A stretch of 64,000 bases of DNA from Ilyomonas sp965219515 (GTDB taxonomy: Bacteria; Bacteroidota; Bacteroidia; Chitinophagales; Chitinophagaceae): contig OZ244776.1 of assembly GCA_965219515.1 (NCBI GenBank), positions 3,348,001 through 3,412,000 on the forward strand, given 5' to 3'. A program made the position numbers and the translations under genes. The notes beneath the pieces were generated by a model. It saw only the letters and a program-made list of their open reading frames with translations. It ran no database searches and had not been told where the DNA came from. Below, one piece after another: positions 27,694 to 36,784 of this stretch. How positions within the stretch are numbered: the first letter of the stretch is position 1; every line of letters begins with the position of its first letter.

Positions 27694-28006
27694 TCTTTCA
27701 GGTAAAAATATTTTTTTCAAAAGCCATTATCGGTTACGAATAAACTTTACCGCGCTGCGTTTAGAAAGCTGTTTCTTTTTCCGCCTTTGCCATACGATTG
27801 TAAAGGCAGATTTTCTTTACTAAAAGAAGCAAACGCATTGTCTCTGAAAAAGAGGTTATAAAATTTTTTGTAGAGTTTATATTTTTAGATTTTTCATTAC
27901 ACCGTTTATCTTTAACAGCCTCTACGTTACATAGCTTACAAACCAATTGAATTGTGGCTACGTTTGAAGAAATTGCAAAAAGCTATCTTCGCCTAATAAA
28001 CCGGCT
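27694..28006. other. Intergenic region, no gene seen
   Basis: 313 bp upstream of the large MscS gene. The open frames that cross it are out-of-frame extensions of its neighbours. No promoter element could be fixed. Confidence 0.5.
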
Positions 28007-29893
28007 ATGCGAATTTTACAAAAAACAAGTCTGCTTTTTTTCGCGTCAGCCTGTTGCGTTTTGTCTTTGTATGCGCAGAAAAAGGCGGCAGCAGACAGTA
28101 GCGAAAATAAAAAAAACGACAGCAGCCAGCAGATTGCAGAAGCATATCTGATACGCCAAAAAGAGCAGCAGCGTGTAGATTCAGTAATTGCCATCCGGCT
28201 GCAGCAGGAACTGGGTACGGCGGCTACCGATTCTAAAAGAAGAAAAGCTTTGGAAGACAGTTTGCAGCAACTGACAGCAAAAGATTCCGTTCGCAAAGCA
28301 GAGCAGCAAAGCAGAATCAACGAGCTAAAACATAAAGCTACTGCGCACCCCGTAATGCTGCTTACCGATACATTGTTTTCTATCTATACACGCATCGGCT
28401 CGTTTAGCGCAGCAGAACGAGCCGATGCGATTTCGAGGCGGATTAAAAATTTATACGACGATGCTTTTTTTAATCCCGATTCGTTACTTATTGTTCGCAA
28501 TGAAGTAACCTACGATATCGTGTATGAGAACGATAACATCATTATGTCGGTTACCGATCTGGATGCGCTTTGGTATAACGAATCTGCCGATAAAATTGCC
28601 TCGGTTTATCTTGCAAAAATCAAAAACGGAATTCGCGTAGAAAAGCAGGAAAACAGCATCTGGAGCTGGCTTACCCGCATTGGCTATATTGCTCTCATCA
28701 TATTCGGCATCTGGCTCATCATTCATGGCATCAATCGTTTGTTCAGGCGTATTTCTTCAACGCTGAAAGCTCATAAAGACAGATATTTTAAGGGATTTTC
28801 CATTCGTAAGGTACAGGTATTAACTGCCGATCAGCATTACTATTTTGCCATGCGCATTAATAATATTTTTCGCCTTGTTATTATCGTACTTGCTTTTTAC
28901 CTTGCGCTGCCTTTGTTTTTCGGTGTGTTTCCGCAAACCAAATCGTTCGCCACCGTTTTATGGCGCTGGATTATTACACCAGCTACCGCCATTTTCGACA
29001 GCATTCTCCATTTCTTACCCAACCTGTTTACCATCATTGTTATTTATATCGCTACGCGGTATCTGATTAAAATTGTAAAATATTTTGCCATCGAGATTGA
29101 CAAAGAAAACATCCGGCTGAATGGTTTTTACAAAGAATGGGCGCGGCCAACCTACAATATTGTAAAGTTCCTGATTTATGCCTTTATGTTTATCATCATT
29201 TTCCCTTATCTGCCGGGCTTTCAGTCAGATGCTTTCAAAGGCGTGAGCGTTTTTTTGGGTGTGTTAATATCGTTAGGCTCGTCGTCTGCCATTTCTAATT
29301 TAATAGCCGGTTTGGTAATTACGTATATGCGTCCGTTTAAAAAAGGCGACCGGGTAAAGATCGGTGATGTGGTAGGTGATGTAATTGAAAAAACGATGCT
29401 GGTAACGCGCATCCGAACCATTAAAAATGAAGATATTACGGTTCCTAATTCTACCATTTTAAGCAGTCATACCATTAATTATTCGGCCAATGCGCAGGAA
29501 ACCGGATTGATTGTTCATACAACCGTTACCATTGGTTACGATGTGCCGTGGAAAGAAGTGCATCAGGCATTGATAGATGCGGCTTTGCAAACCGAATGCA
29601 TATTGCAGCAGCCGCTGCCGTTTGTAATGCAGACAAGCCTCGACGATTTTTATGTATCGTACCAGTTAAACGCTTACACCAAAGACGCCAATAAGCAGGC
29701 TGTTATTTATTCGCATCTGCATCAGAACATTCAGGATACCTGCAACGGGCGGGGCATCGAAATCATGTCGCCGCATTACCGTTCCATGCGCGACGGCAAT
29801 CCGTCAACCATTCCGCCGGCTCACGATTCCACAAACGGCAAAGCCGAAGCGTCGTTCGGCATTACTGCGAAACAAAAAACATCTGATACATAA
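28007..29893 (+). CDS. Large MscS-family channel with exported N-terminal domain
   Basis: 628 residues. Signal peptide (1-24), a charged helical periplasmic region (~25-130, rich in Gln/Lys/Asp, coiled-coil-like), then about five transmembrane helices (~225, ~285, ~325, ~385, ~410) and the MscS core: LGSSSAISNLIAGLVITYMR PF, VKIGDVVGDVIEK, ITVPNSTILSSHTINYS. C-terminal tail of low complexity. It resembles the extended MscS proteins with periplasmic sensor regions. It is followed after 31 bp by a short MscS gene, probably as one operon. Confidence 0.9.
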   Translation: MRILQKTSLLFFASACCVLSLYAQKKAAADSSENKKNDSSQQIAEAYLIRQKEQQRVDSVIAIRLQQELGTAATDSKRRKALEDSLQQLTAKDSVRKAEQQSRINELKHKATAHPVMLLTDTLFSIYTRIGSFSAAERADAISRRIKNLYDDAFFNPDSLLIVRNEVTYDIVYENDNIIMSVTDLDALWYNESADKIASVYLAKIKNGIRVEKQENSIWSWLTRIGYIALIIFGIWLIIHGINRLFRRISSTLKAHKDRYFKGFSIRKVQVLTADQHYYFAMRINNIFRLVIIVLAFYLALPLFFGVFPQTKSFATVLWRWIITPATAIFDSILHFLPNLFTIIVIYIATRYLIKIVKYFAIEIDKENIRLNGFYKEWARPTYNIVKFLIYAFMFIIIFPYLPGFQSDAFKGVSVFLGVLISLGSSSAISNLIAGLVITYMRPFKKGDRVKIGDVVGDVIEKTMLVTRIRTIKNEDITVPNSTILSSHTINYSANAQETGLIVHTTVTIGYDVPWKEVHQALIDAALQTECILQQPLPFVMQTSLDDFYVSYQLNAYTKDANKQAVIYSHLHQNIQDTCNGRGIEIMSPHYRSMRDGNPSTIPPAHDSTNGKAEASFGITAKQKTSDT

Positions 29894-29924
29894 AGCAATC
29901 ATTTTTTACCGATAAAAACGGAGT

Positions 29925-30806
29925 ATGGATATTAATAATGCTTACCAGCTAATCTTGCAAAAGCTCACCACATGGACAAAAGATTTCATTCGCTTATTGC
30001 CCAACATTATATCGGCTGCCATTGTACTGGCGATTGGTTTTTTTCTTGCCGGCGTTATCAAAAAAGTGTCGGCAAAGCTCATCCGAAAAGTATCGTCTAA
30101 CACAGCGCTTAATAATCTTTTCGCTTCGCTTATCTACATCTTTTTTTTAGGCATTTCCATTTTTACGGCGCTTACCATTTTGCAGCTTGATAAGGCGGTA
30201 ACTTCAATTTTGGCGGGCGCAGGAATCGTAGGTCTGGCGCTGGCGTTTGCCTTTCAGGACATTGCCGCCAACTTTATGTCGGGCATTTTTTTATCGTTCA
30301 GACGACCATTGCATGTGGGCGATATTGTAAAGGTGAAAGATTATATGGGAAAAGTAGAAGACATTAACCTGCGCGATACGGTGCTGCGCACTTTTCAGGG
30401 ACAAATGGTGATTATTCCAAATAAAGATGTATTTCAAAACCCGATTGAAAATTTTTCTTTACTGGGTAAACGAAGAATGGATATTACCGTTGGTATTTCG
30501 TATGGCGATGATCTCGAAAAAGTAAGAAACATTACCTTATCGGCGGTGGAAGGAATAGAAGGGCTGTCGAAAGATGATAAAACCACAATGTTCTATAACG
30601 AGTTTGGCGACAGCTCCATCAACTTTGTCATTCGCTTATGGATTAAATCGCCCGAGCAGCCAGATTATCTGGAGGTTGGCAGCGAAGCCATTATGCGGAT
30701 AAAAAAAGCGTACGATGACAACGACATTATGATTCCGTTTCCCATTCGCACGCTTGATTTTGGCATTAAAGGCGGCATACAATTGAAAGAAATGCTGGCG
30801 AAGTAA
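29925..30806 (+). CDS. Short MscS-family channel
   Basis: 293 residues. Three transmembrane helices (~25-45, ~65-85, ~90-115), pore helix and signature GAGIVGLALAFAFQDIAANF followed by MSGIFLSFRRPLHVGDIVKV, beta domain with VIIPNKDVFQNPIENFS, C-terminal domain to PFPIRTLDFG. It lies 31 bp after the large MscS gene. Pairing of a long and a short channel suggests graded responses to osmotic shock, which is inference. Confidence 0.93.
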   Translation: MDINNAYQLILQKLTTWTKDFIRLLPNIISAAIVLAIGFFLAGVIKKVSAKLIRKVSSNTALNNLFASLIYIFFLGISIFTALTILQLDKAVTSILAGAGIVGLALAFAFQDIAANFMSGIFLSFRRPLHVGDIVKVKDYMGKVEDINLRDTVLRTFQGQMVIIPNKDVFQNPIENFSLLGKRRMDITVGISYGDDLEKVRNITLSAVEGIEGLSKDDKTTMFYNEFGDSSINFVIRLWIKSPEQPDYLEVGSEAIMRIKKAYDDNDIMIPFPIRTLDFGIKGGIQLKEMLAK

Positions 30807-30929
30807 AAGAGCTGATATACGATTTTTTATCTCCTGCTTTTGTCTTTCTATGTTTTGTATGTTCAGCAAATAAGCGCAACAACAATGCAACATCTTTTTA
30901 CAATGCAAAAACTTTTGATCAGAAACATC

Positions 30930-31940
30930 TCATTTCTTTTTATTGATAAACAGCATGGCGCCTAACGCAAGCAAAACGCCGCCTGCCACAGAGCGCAATG
31001 CGGTTCGGTTTTCGGCTGCCCATAGCGTAATACTTTTATCTGTTGAAATGTTTCCGAAATCTCCGTATGCGCCACGGTCTTCAGGTACCGGTTCCCATAC
31101 ATTATTTTTTCGATCGGGCAATACTTTTTCATTTGTCTGCTGACCTTTAATACCATTTTTAGAAAGCACATAATCGGCAAACCAGGGCGCCAGCCGGTTG
31201 CCTATAATAGCCTCATAAGTAGGATAGCCAATCCATACTTCGCGGCGTTTGTTAGCGGCGGCAAAAACAACACCTCTGGCTGCCACTTCCGGATCATACA
31301 CTTTACCCATCGGCCGCGGCTGGTTGGGCAGTTTACTAAGCACCCATCCGAATTGCGTGGTGTTCATGGCAGGCAGTTGCACCATGCAAACATGCACCTT
31401 GCTTTTATCGTGCATAAGTTCGGTTCGCAGCGAATCAAAAAAGCCCTGTATGCCATGCTTTGCGCCACAGTAGGCGCTTTGCAAAGGGATGCCGCGGTAA
31501 GCCAAAGCCGAACCAACAAAAATAATAACGCCTTTGTTTCTCGGCAACATGCGCTTCATGGCAGACATGGCGCCATATACCTGACCGAGATAAGTAACTT
31601 CAGTAATGCGCTTAAATTCTTCGGGCGTTACTTCTTTTACCGGTGCAAACACGCTGTTCATGGCATTGTTTACCCAAACATCAATTGGCCCAAACGCCTG
31701 CTCCGCCTGCTCTGCCGCGTTTTCTACCGCAGTTGCATCCGCCACATCAACAGAAATACACAAGGCTTCGCCGCCATATCTTTCTACTTCTTTTTTGGTA
31801 GCATCCAACTGCTGCTGTTCTCGGGCCAGCAGTACAATTTTAGCTCCCTGTTTGGCAAACTCCCACGCAGTAGCTCTGCCCACGCCTCCGGTAGCGCCGG
31901 TAATGACAACGACTTTATTTTTAAATACAGAATCAGACAT
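30930..31940 (-). CDS. Short-chain dehydrogenase/reductase with C-terminal anchor
   Basis: 336 residues. Classical SDR: TGATGGVGRATAWEF cofactor loop near the N-terminus, Asp after beta-3, NNAM (~93), catalytic Ser in IIFVGSALAYRG and YCGAK (~158-162). Beyond the usual ~250 residues it has an extension (residues ~260-310) and a C-terminal hydrophobic helix VAGGVLLALGAMLFI followed by lysines, which suggests membrane anchoring. The family acts on alcohols and ketones with NAD(P); the substrate is not predictable. Single gene, convergent with the MscS pair. Confidence 0.88.
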   Translation of the reverse strand: MSDSVFKNKVVVITGATGGVGRATAWEFAKQGAKIVLLAREQQQLDATKKEVERYGGEALCISVDVADATAVENAAEQAEQAFGPIDVWVNNAMNSVFAPVKEVTPEEFKRITEVTYLGQVYGAMSAMKRMLPRNKGVIIFVGSALAYRGIPLQSAYCGAKHGIQGFFDSLRTELMHDKSKVHVCMVQLPAMNTTQFGWVLSKLPNQPRPMGKVYDPEVAARGVVFAAANKRREVWIGYPTYEAIIGNRLAPWFADYVLSKNGIKGQQTNEKVLPDRKNNVWEPVPEDRGAYGDFGNISTDKSITLWAAENRTALRSVAGGVLLALGAMLFINKKK

Positions 31941-32248
31941 ACATAAATTTTTTTGTGATAATAATTATAATCAGTTATTGATATATGTCAAAAAAATTGC
32001 CACATATCTGCATGGCTGATATGTGATGGCAGCAGTTGAATACAATAACACAAGCGTAACAAGTAAAAATCTACTGTTATGTCAATCGTGAAATGTAAAA
32101 CCGTGAGAAACTTACAATTCACGGCCTGCCTGAACATGCGGCATTATTTAGGTAATGTAATACCAGATATTTCACATGGAAACAGAGATGGAATAATTTA
32201 TGAGATATAAATTACAGTAAACAAAATAGCTAACTACAATATACAATC
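31941..32248. other. Intergenic region, no gene seen
   Basis: 308 bp between divergent genes. A+T-rich, without a recognisable hairpin or gene. Confidence 0.5.
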
Positions 32249-32740
32249 ATGTTCAGTGAAAATTTTATAAAAAAGTATCTTTTACGTGGCCTTATAGCTG
32301 CCGCTATTTATTCCGTTACCGTTGTTATTTTTTTAGTGAGTGAGAAATTTCAATCCATCTGGATATTATACCTTGGCAATGCCTTTTATATGCTTACCAT
32401 AGCAGTCATCATTTATCTCAGCAACCGTTCGTCAAAGTTCAGCGAATCGCCTGTAAACTCAGCCATATCGGGGCACGTGCTGTCGTTTACCGGCGCCGCC
32501 TTATCGGTTGTTCTGGCGGTGCTTTTATACCTGCTTTTTTCTACCGGTATTTTTACAAGCGGCAAAGCAGGCGAAACGCTTACCCATGCACCGGCTGTTA
32601 TGAGCAACACCAACAGCCAGGGAATGTTGTTTGTACTGATTGTAAACGCAGCTTTGGGCAACACCATTACCGGTTTTTTTGCTGCTATTTTTACTTCTTT
32701 CGGATCGAGTAAAAAGAAATTGAGTGAAGAAAGGTCGTAA
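32249..32740 (+). CDS. Small integral membrane protein, unknown function
   Basis: 163 residues with four predicted transmembrane segments (~12-32, ~38-58, ~70-95, ~125-150) and no known motif. The short basic tail ends SSKKKLSEERS. Shape and setting resemble the membrane protein at 24308, but I see no clear sequence match. Confidence 0.7.
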   Translation: MFSENFIKKYLLRGLIAAAIYSVTVVIFLVSEKFQSIWILYLGNAFYMLTIAVIIYLSNRSSKFSESPVNSAISGHVLSFTGAALSVVLAVLLYLLFSTGIFTSGKAGETLTHAPAVMSNTNSQGMLFVLIVNAALGNTITGFFAAIFTSFGSSKKKLSEERS

Positions 32741-33062
32741 TCATACATGCAATAAAAGATTCAATTGCCGTTTGATGATCCGTGCATCACTTTAAAGTTA
32801 TCCTGCAGATGTAGCTATTGTACGCAACCCTGCCACAACATTCCGTTCATATTCAAGTGACAAAACATTCTATGCGAAAACCCTGAAAGCCCACCGCACA
32901 TTGAAGCACATTTGCAAGGCACACAAAACCCAACGCACAGAAGCCAACCTTGCAAAAGAGCTGCAATTGCCAACATACGGCAAACAGTCTTTAATTCGAC
33001 ACGTAAACCAAAAGACATTTCCATAGCATGACTTTAAAGATTGAATTTCTTAACTTTGCTCT
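32741..33062. other. Intergenic region with a strand-asymmetric A+C-rich stretch
   Basis: 322 bp. About 32880-32990 is very rich in A and C on the plus strand (AAGGCACACAAAACCCAACG and similar). An open frame on the minus strand (32815-33024) has a Cys/Met-rich translation and is probably an artefact of this composition. A -7-like TAACTTTG lies at 33051-33058, just before the AraC gene. Confidence 0.5.
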
Positions 33063-33938
33063 ATGCAAAACAAGAATATACGTTCAGTTTCTGACTTCAA
33101 TAATGAACTAAAGCTAAAAGGCTTTAATGTGTTCCAAATAGAAAGCGGTGGAGCTGCTACTCGTATTTACAGCAGGAAAGACTTTTATAAAATCTGCCTG
33201 ACAACAGGCAAGAGCATCATTCATTATGCCGATAAAAGTTTTGACGCGGAAGGAACTGTTTTGTTTTTTGGCAACCCTCACATTCCTTATTCCTGGGAGA
33301 CAATCTCAACAAGCTATGTAGGTTACACCTGTTTATTTTCAGAAGAGTTTTTAAAATCTGACCGTTCTGAAAGCTTGCAACATTCACCTTTATTTAAAAT
33401 TGGCGGAACACCTATTTTAAAAATTACAGAGCAACAACGGGAGTTTTTGAGCACCCTTTTTCAGAAAATGATTGAGGAACAAAAGACTGATTATACTTAC
33501 AAAGATGATTTAATCCGTAACTACATCAATCTAATCATTCACGAGGCATTGAAACTAACGCCCTCTGAAAATTTTGACCAGCATAGAAATGCATCTTCCC
33601 GAATTACATCTGTATTTCTTGAACTTTTAGAAAGACAATTTCCTATTGAAGACACCGAAAAACCGCTTCAATTGAAGACAGCACAGGACTATGCCAAAAA
33701 CCTGAATGTCCACGCTAACTACCTGAACCGTGCAGTAAAAGAAGTGACAGGAAAACCTACAACTGCGCATATTTCTGAAAGAATTATCAGCGAAGCAAAA
33801 GCATTGTTGCAGCACACAGATTGGAACATTTCCGATATTGCTTATGCACTTGGTTTTGAATATCCCACTTACTTCAACAACTTCTTTAAAAAAATCACAG
33901 GCACAAATCCTAAGTCATTAAGAACGCAAGAGGTTTGA
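33063..33938 (+). CDS. AraC-family transcriptional regulator
   Basis: 291 residues. N-terminal cupin-like sensor (~20-150), C-terminal AraC DNA-binding domain with two helix-turn-helix units: LKTAQDYAKNLNVHANYLNR and DWNISDIAYALGFEYPTYFN, then FFKKITGTNPKSLR. This lineage of Bacteroidota regulators usually stands next to the genes it controls; the acetyltransferase and cupin genes 110 bp downstream on the same strand are the likely targets. Inducer unknown. Confidence 0.92.
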   Translation: MQNKNIRSVSDFNNELKLKGFNVFQIESGGAATRIYSRKDFYKICLTTGKSIIHYADKSFDAEGTVLFFGNPHIPYSWETISTSYVGYTCLFSEEFLKSDRSESLQHSPLFKIGGTPILKITEQQREFLSTLFQKMIEEQKTDYTYKDDLIRNYINLIIHEALKLTPSENFDQHRNASSRITSVFLELLERQFPIEDTEKPLQLKTAQDYAKNLNVHANYLNRAVKEVTGKPTTAHISERIISEAKALLQHTDWNISDIAYALGFEYPTYFNNFFKKITGTNPKSLRTQEV

Positions 33939-34049
33939 AATTCTTAATGATTGGTTTGATAATCGTTACCTGCCCATATAATGACTGAAATACCTTTGTG
34001 ACATGAAAGCAAGTTTAATACTTGCCATCTTACAAACACAATAAAAGGT

Positions 34050-34617
34050 ATGGAAAATAAGACAGCAGATATTTTTGAACGATTGAGAAATGGCGAATCC
34101 ATATCTTCAAACGAACCACAAGCCTGTCAACTGACAAAAGCCTCATTTGCTACAAAGGAATTGCTTGTACTAATGAACAACACTTCAAACCCACAGGTAA
34201 TAAGGAATTTATTAAGCCAAATTACAAACACTGAAATTGATGAAAGTGTAACTGTATTTACCCCGCTGCACATCAATTACGGAAAGCATACCAAAATCGG
34301 CAAAAATGTGTTTATCAATTTCGATTGTGTGTTTTTGGATTTAGGCGGAATTACCATCGAAGACAATGTATTGATTGCGCCAAAAGTTAGTTTATTAACC
34401 GAAGGGCATCCAACTTCAACTGAAGAACGACATTATTTAATTTCAAAACCAATTCACATTAAAAAATGCCTGGCTTGGTGCAAATGCTACCATACTTCCC
34501 GGAGTAACTGTTGGCGAAAATGCGGTTATAGCTGCCGGTGCAGTTGTTTTTAAAGATGTTGCTGACAATACTGTTGTTGGCGGTGTTCCTGCAAAATTTA
34601 TCAAACCCATTAATTGA
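34050..34617 (+). pseudogene. Left-handed beta-helix O-acetyltransferase, frameshifted
   Basis: Hexapeptide-repeat acetyltransferase of the maltose/galactoside type. The first frame covers the N-terminal helices and most of the beta helix (VFTPLHINYGKHTKIGKNVF, GGITIEDNVLIAPKVSLLTE GHP). At the A6 run near 34459-34464 the frame shifts by one; the other frame continues AWLGANATILPGVTVGENAV, IAAGAVVFKDV, VVGGVPAKFIKPIN to TGA 34617. Removing one A restores a 189-residue protein of normal length. Both halves are otherwise perfect, so this is either a very recent mutation, phase variation at the A-run, or a sequencing error. Just upstream of the cupin gene (10 bp). Confidence 0.85.
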
Positions 34618-34627
34618 TATATCAACT

Positions 34628-35125
34628 ATGAAAAGTAATTTAAAAATGTCATTGGCATTCATCATTTGTGTGGTAGCAATGGCTTGTAACAACAATCAAA
34701 ACAAAGAAAAAATGAAAAATACAAACCAGGAATTGGAAGCCATTTTTCCCAAAGGAGAAGCAGGCTCAAAAGAATTGTTTACAGGTAATGTTTACCCAAC
34801 TGCATTGGTTGATTCTGATACCATTTACAATACAATAGTTGGCAACGTTTATTTTGAACCCGGAGCAAGAAGTAACTGGCACAGCCATCCTTCCGGTCAA
34901 ATCCTGATTATTACAGACGGCGTTGGCTACCATCAAATTGAAGGGAAACCCATTGAAATTATAAAAAAGGGCGATGTGGTAAAATGTCCGCCAAATGTAA
35001 GGCATTGGCACGGAGCAAGCCCTGATGTTGGTTTGCAGCAAATCTACATTATACCCAATGCCGAAAAAGAAATTGTGAAATGGAATGAAGCCGTAACAGA
35101 TGAAATTTATAAAAGTGTCAAGTAG
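34628..35125 (+). CDS. Cupin-domain lipoprotein
   Basis: 165 residues from ATG 34628, chosen because it gives a lipoprotein signal (MKSNLKMSLAFIICVVAMAC, Cys at 20). Cupin barrel with metal-binding histidines in the first motif GARSNWHSHPSGQILIITDG and in PNVRHWHGASPD. Single-domain cupins of this type are metal-dependent isomerases, dioxygenases or carbohydrate-binding proteins; the reaction is not known here. It starts 10 bp after the frameshifted acetyltransferase and is probably in the same AraC-controlled operon. Confidence 0.85.
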   Translation: MKSNLKMSLAFIICVVAMACNNNQNKEKMKNTNQELEAIFPKGEAGSKELFTGNVYPTALVDSDTIYNTIVGNVYFEPGARSNWHSHPSGQILIITDGVGYHQIEGKPIEIIKKGDVVKCPPNVRHWHGASPDVGLQQIYIIPNAEKEIVKWNEAVTDEIYKSVK

Positions 35126-35202
35126 TTTTTAAAATAAAATAGAACTTAAATAATAATAAGTAGCGAGACAAAATTAGATATAAGAAATGACGTTATAAGG
35201 GA

Positions 35203-36212
35203 GTGGGAAGAAAAAGCAATCCGATAGAGCTTTCGGCTGAAGAGAGACATCATCTGGAGCAGGGCTACAAAACAGATGACAAGCACAGCTTCCGGCAGCT
35301 ATGTAAGATGATTCTTTTAAAAGCGGACGGATACACTTCCAAAGAAGTGGCAGGCGTGCTGTCCACCAATGAGATCAGTGTTCACAACTGGCTGAAGCGT
35401 TATGAGTCAGAAAGCATTGAGGGATTGAGAACCAGAGCGGGAAAGGGCAGAAAACCCATTCTGAAAGAAGAACATCTGGCACTTGTCAGGACAGCTGTTG
35501 AAGAAGAGCGGCAACGCTTACGCCAGGCGCAGCAGATAGTCGAAGAGAATATTGGTAAAAAGATGAGCGGCAAGACGCTGAGGCGTTTTTTAAAAGTCAT
35601 CACTGCCGTTACAAACGAATCAGAAAACGACCGAAAGGAAGTTGTGACAAAGCTTATTACGACTGCAAAGTAAAACAGCTTCAACTGCTGGAGCAACGCT
35701 GTCACAACGATGAGATTGATCTGTATTATGGTGATGAGACAAAAATCTCAGAAGAAGGCTATGTGCCTTACGGATGGCAGTTCAGGCATGAAAACATCAG
35801 CATCGGTTCTGCCAATGGTAAAAAGATAAGCTGCTTTGGCATGGTTACAAAAGACAATCTCTTTCATTACAAAACCACTTGTGAAATGATCGATACTCAC
35901 TTTATTACAGAATGCTTAGACAGGTTTTGCTTTGGGATAAAAAAGCACACCGTGATTGTTCTGGATAAGGCAGGCGTGCACCGGTCAAAGGCAATGCTGG
36001 CAAGGCAGAAAATCTGGGGTCAAAGAGGATTGTTCATTTTCTGTCTGCCTCCTTATTCGCCTCACCTGAATATCATTGAAAGGATGTGGAAAGAACTGAA
36101 AGCCAGGTGGCTCACACCAACAGATTATGACGATGACCAGCAACTCTTCTATGCAACTTATCTCATCCTCAGTGCCATCGGAAATGACTTGTCCGTTAAC
36201 TTTAGCAAATAA
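35203..36212 (+). CDS. IS630 transposase, two frames joined by -1 frameshift
   Basis: Frame one (GTG 35203 to 35673) encodes the helix-turn-helix part: GYTSKEVAGVLSTNEISVHN WLKRYE. Frame two encodes the DDE catalytic part: first Asp in DLYYGDETKISEEGYVPYGW, second Asp in VIVLDKAGVH, Glu in PHLNIIERMWKELKARW, to stop 36212. They join at T-TTA-AAA (35589-35595), a standard -1 slippery heptamer in the reading phase of frame one; after slippage the protein continues SHHCRYKRIRKRP, the family's normal sequence. Both frames look intact, so this is best read as programmed recoding, known in IS630 elements. The fused product would be about 336 residues. Confidence 0.85.
35589..35595 (+). promoter_or_regulatory. 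-1 ribosomal frameshift site of the IS630 transposase
   Basis: The heptamer TTTAAAA is read as TTA AAA in frame one and can re-pair as TTT AAA after slipping one base back. An overlapping T-TTT-TTA lies just before it (35586-35592). Confidence 0.7.
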
Positions 36213-36238
36213 CTATAACTTATTTGTGTCTGACTACT

Positions 36239-36427
36239 TATAATATCGCTTCCTACGAAAATAATTTTTCCATCTGCCTGTACAGCAGAGGCTGTAATGC
36301 TTTCCTGATTGCCAAAATCATTTACCATTAATCCATTGTTGCCGAAAGAAGAATCAAGACTGCCGGGTTGAGCAAATGCGGCAAGAACCGTAAAAACAAA
36401 TAAACAGATACGTAGTGATTTTATCAT
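36239..36427 (-). pseudogene. Delta-60-repeat secreted protein cut by the IS630 element
   Basis: Signal peptide (MIKSLRICLFVFTVLAAFAQ) followed by the start of a delta-60 repeat (PGSLDSSFGNNGLMVNDFGN, then SAVQADGKIIFVGS), then the frame runs into the inverted repeat of the IS. Such proteins are normally several hundred residues with many repeats and a type IX secretion tail. No remainder of the gene is seen on the other side of the IS, so sequence has also been lost. Confidence 0.8.
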
Positions 36428-36784
36428 AATTGCACGAGTGTTGTTTTTTAAAGAATATTATAAAATTAAAGGGCTTTTGCTTAGTAAAAAAGGCTTCTCG
36501 CACATGCTGATGCCCTATTTACATACTATGAATGTCCTAAAAATAGGTGTAATACAGGAATTTGTTTAATACAAACATTTCATTTATGTACGGGTAAAAC
36601 TCATTGGCTTAATAAGACAAGGTATCAACAATGTGAATGGCTTAGCAAGCATAAACAAATATTTCTCCCTCGTCTGCAAGATGTCTATTTTTAAATCTAC
36701 GCTGGTTTTTTACGGTGAAAAAGAGCTTTTAATCTAATATACTTGTCGATACTCAATCCACTGATAAACAGATAATAATAATAT
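36428..36784. other. Intergenic region, no gene seen
   Basis: 357 bp between two leftward genes (the cut delta-60 gene and sppA). No coding frame or strong hairpin found. Confidence 0.5.

Larger units (their letters stand above)
35157..36240 (+). mobile_element. IS630-family insertion sequence
   Basis: About 1.08 kb flanked by TA on both sides (the IS630 target), with imperfect terminal inverted repeats: left AGTAGCGAGACAAAATTAGA (from 35159) and right, read on the minus strand, AGTAGTCAGACACAAATAAG (from 36238). It holds a transposase made from two overlapping frames. It interrupts a leftward gene of the delta-60-repeat type. Confidence 0.88.

Noticed and set aside
32815..33024. Cys/Met-rich 69-residue frame on the minus strand
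   Set aside because: Its composition follows from the A+C-rich stretch; no signal, motif or context supports it.
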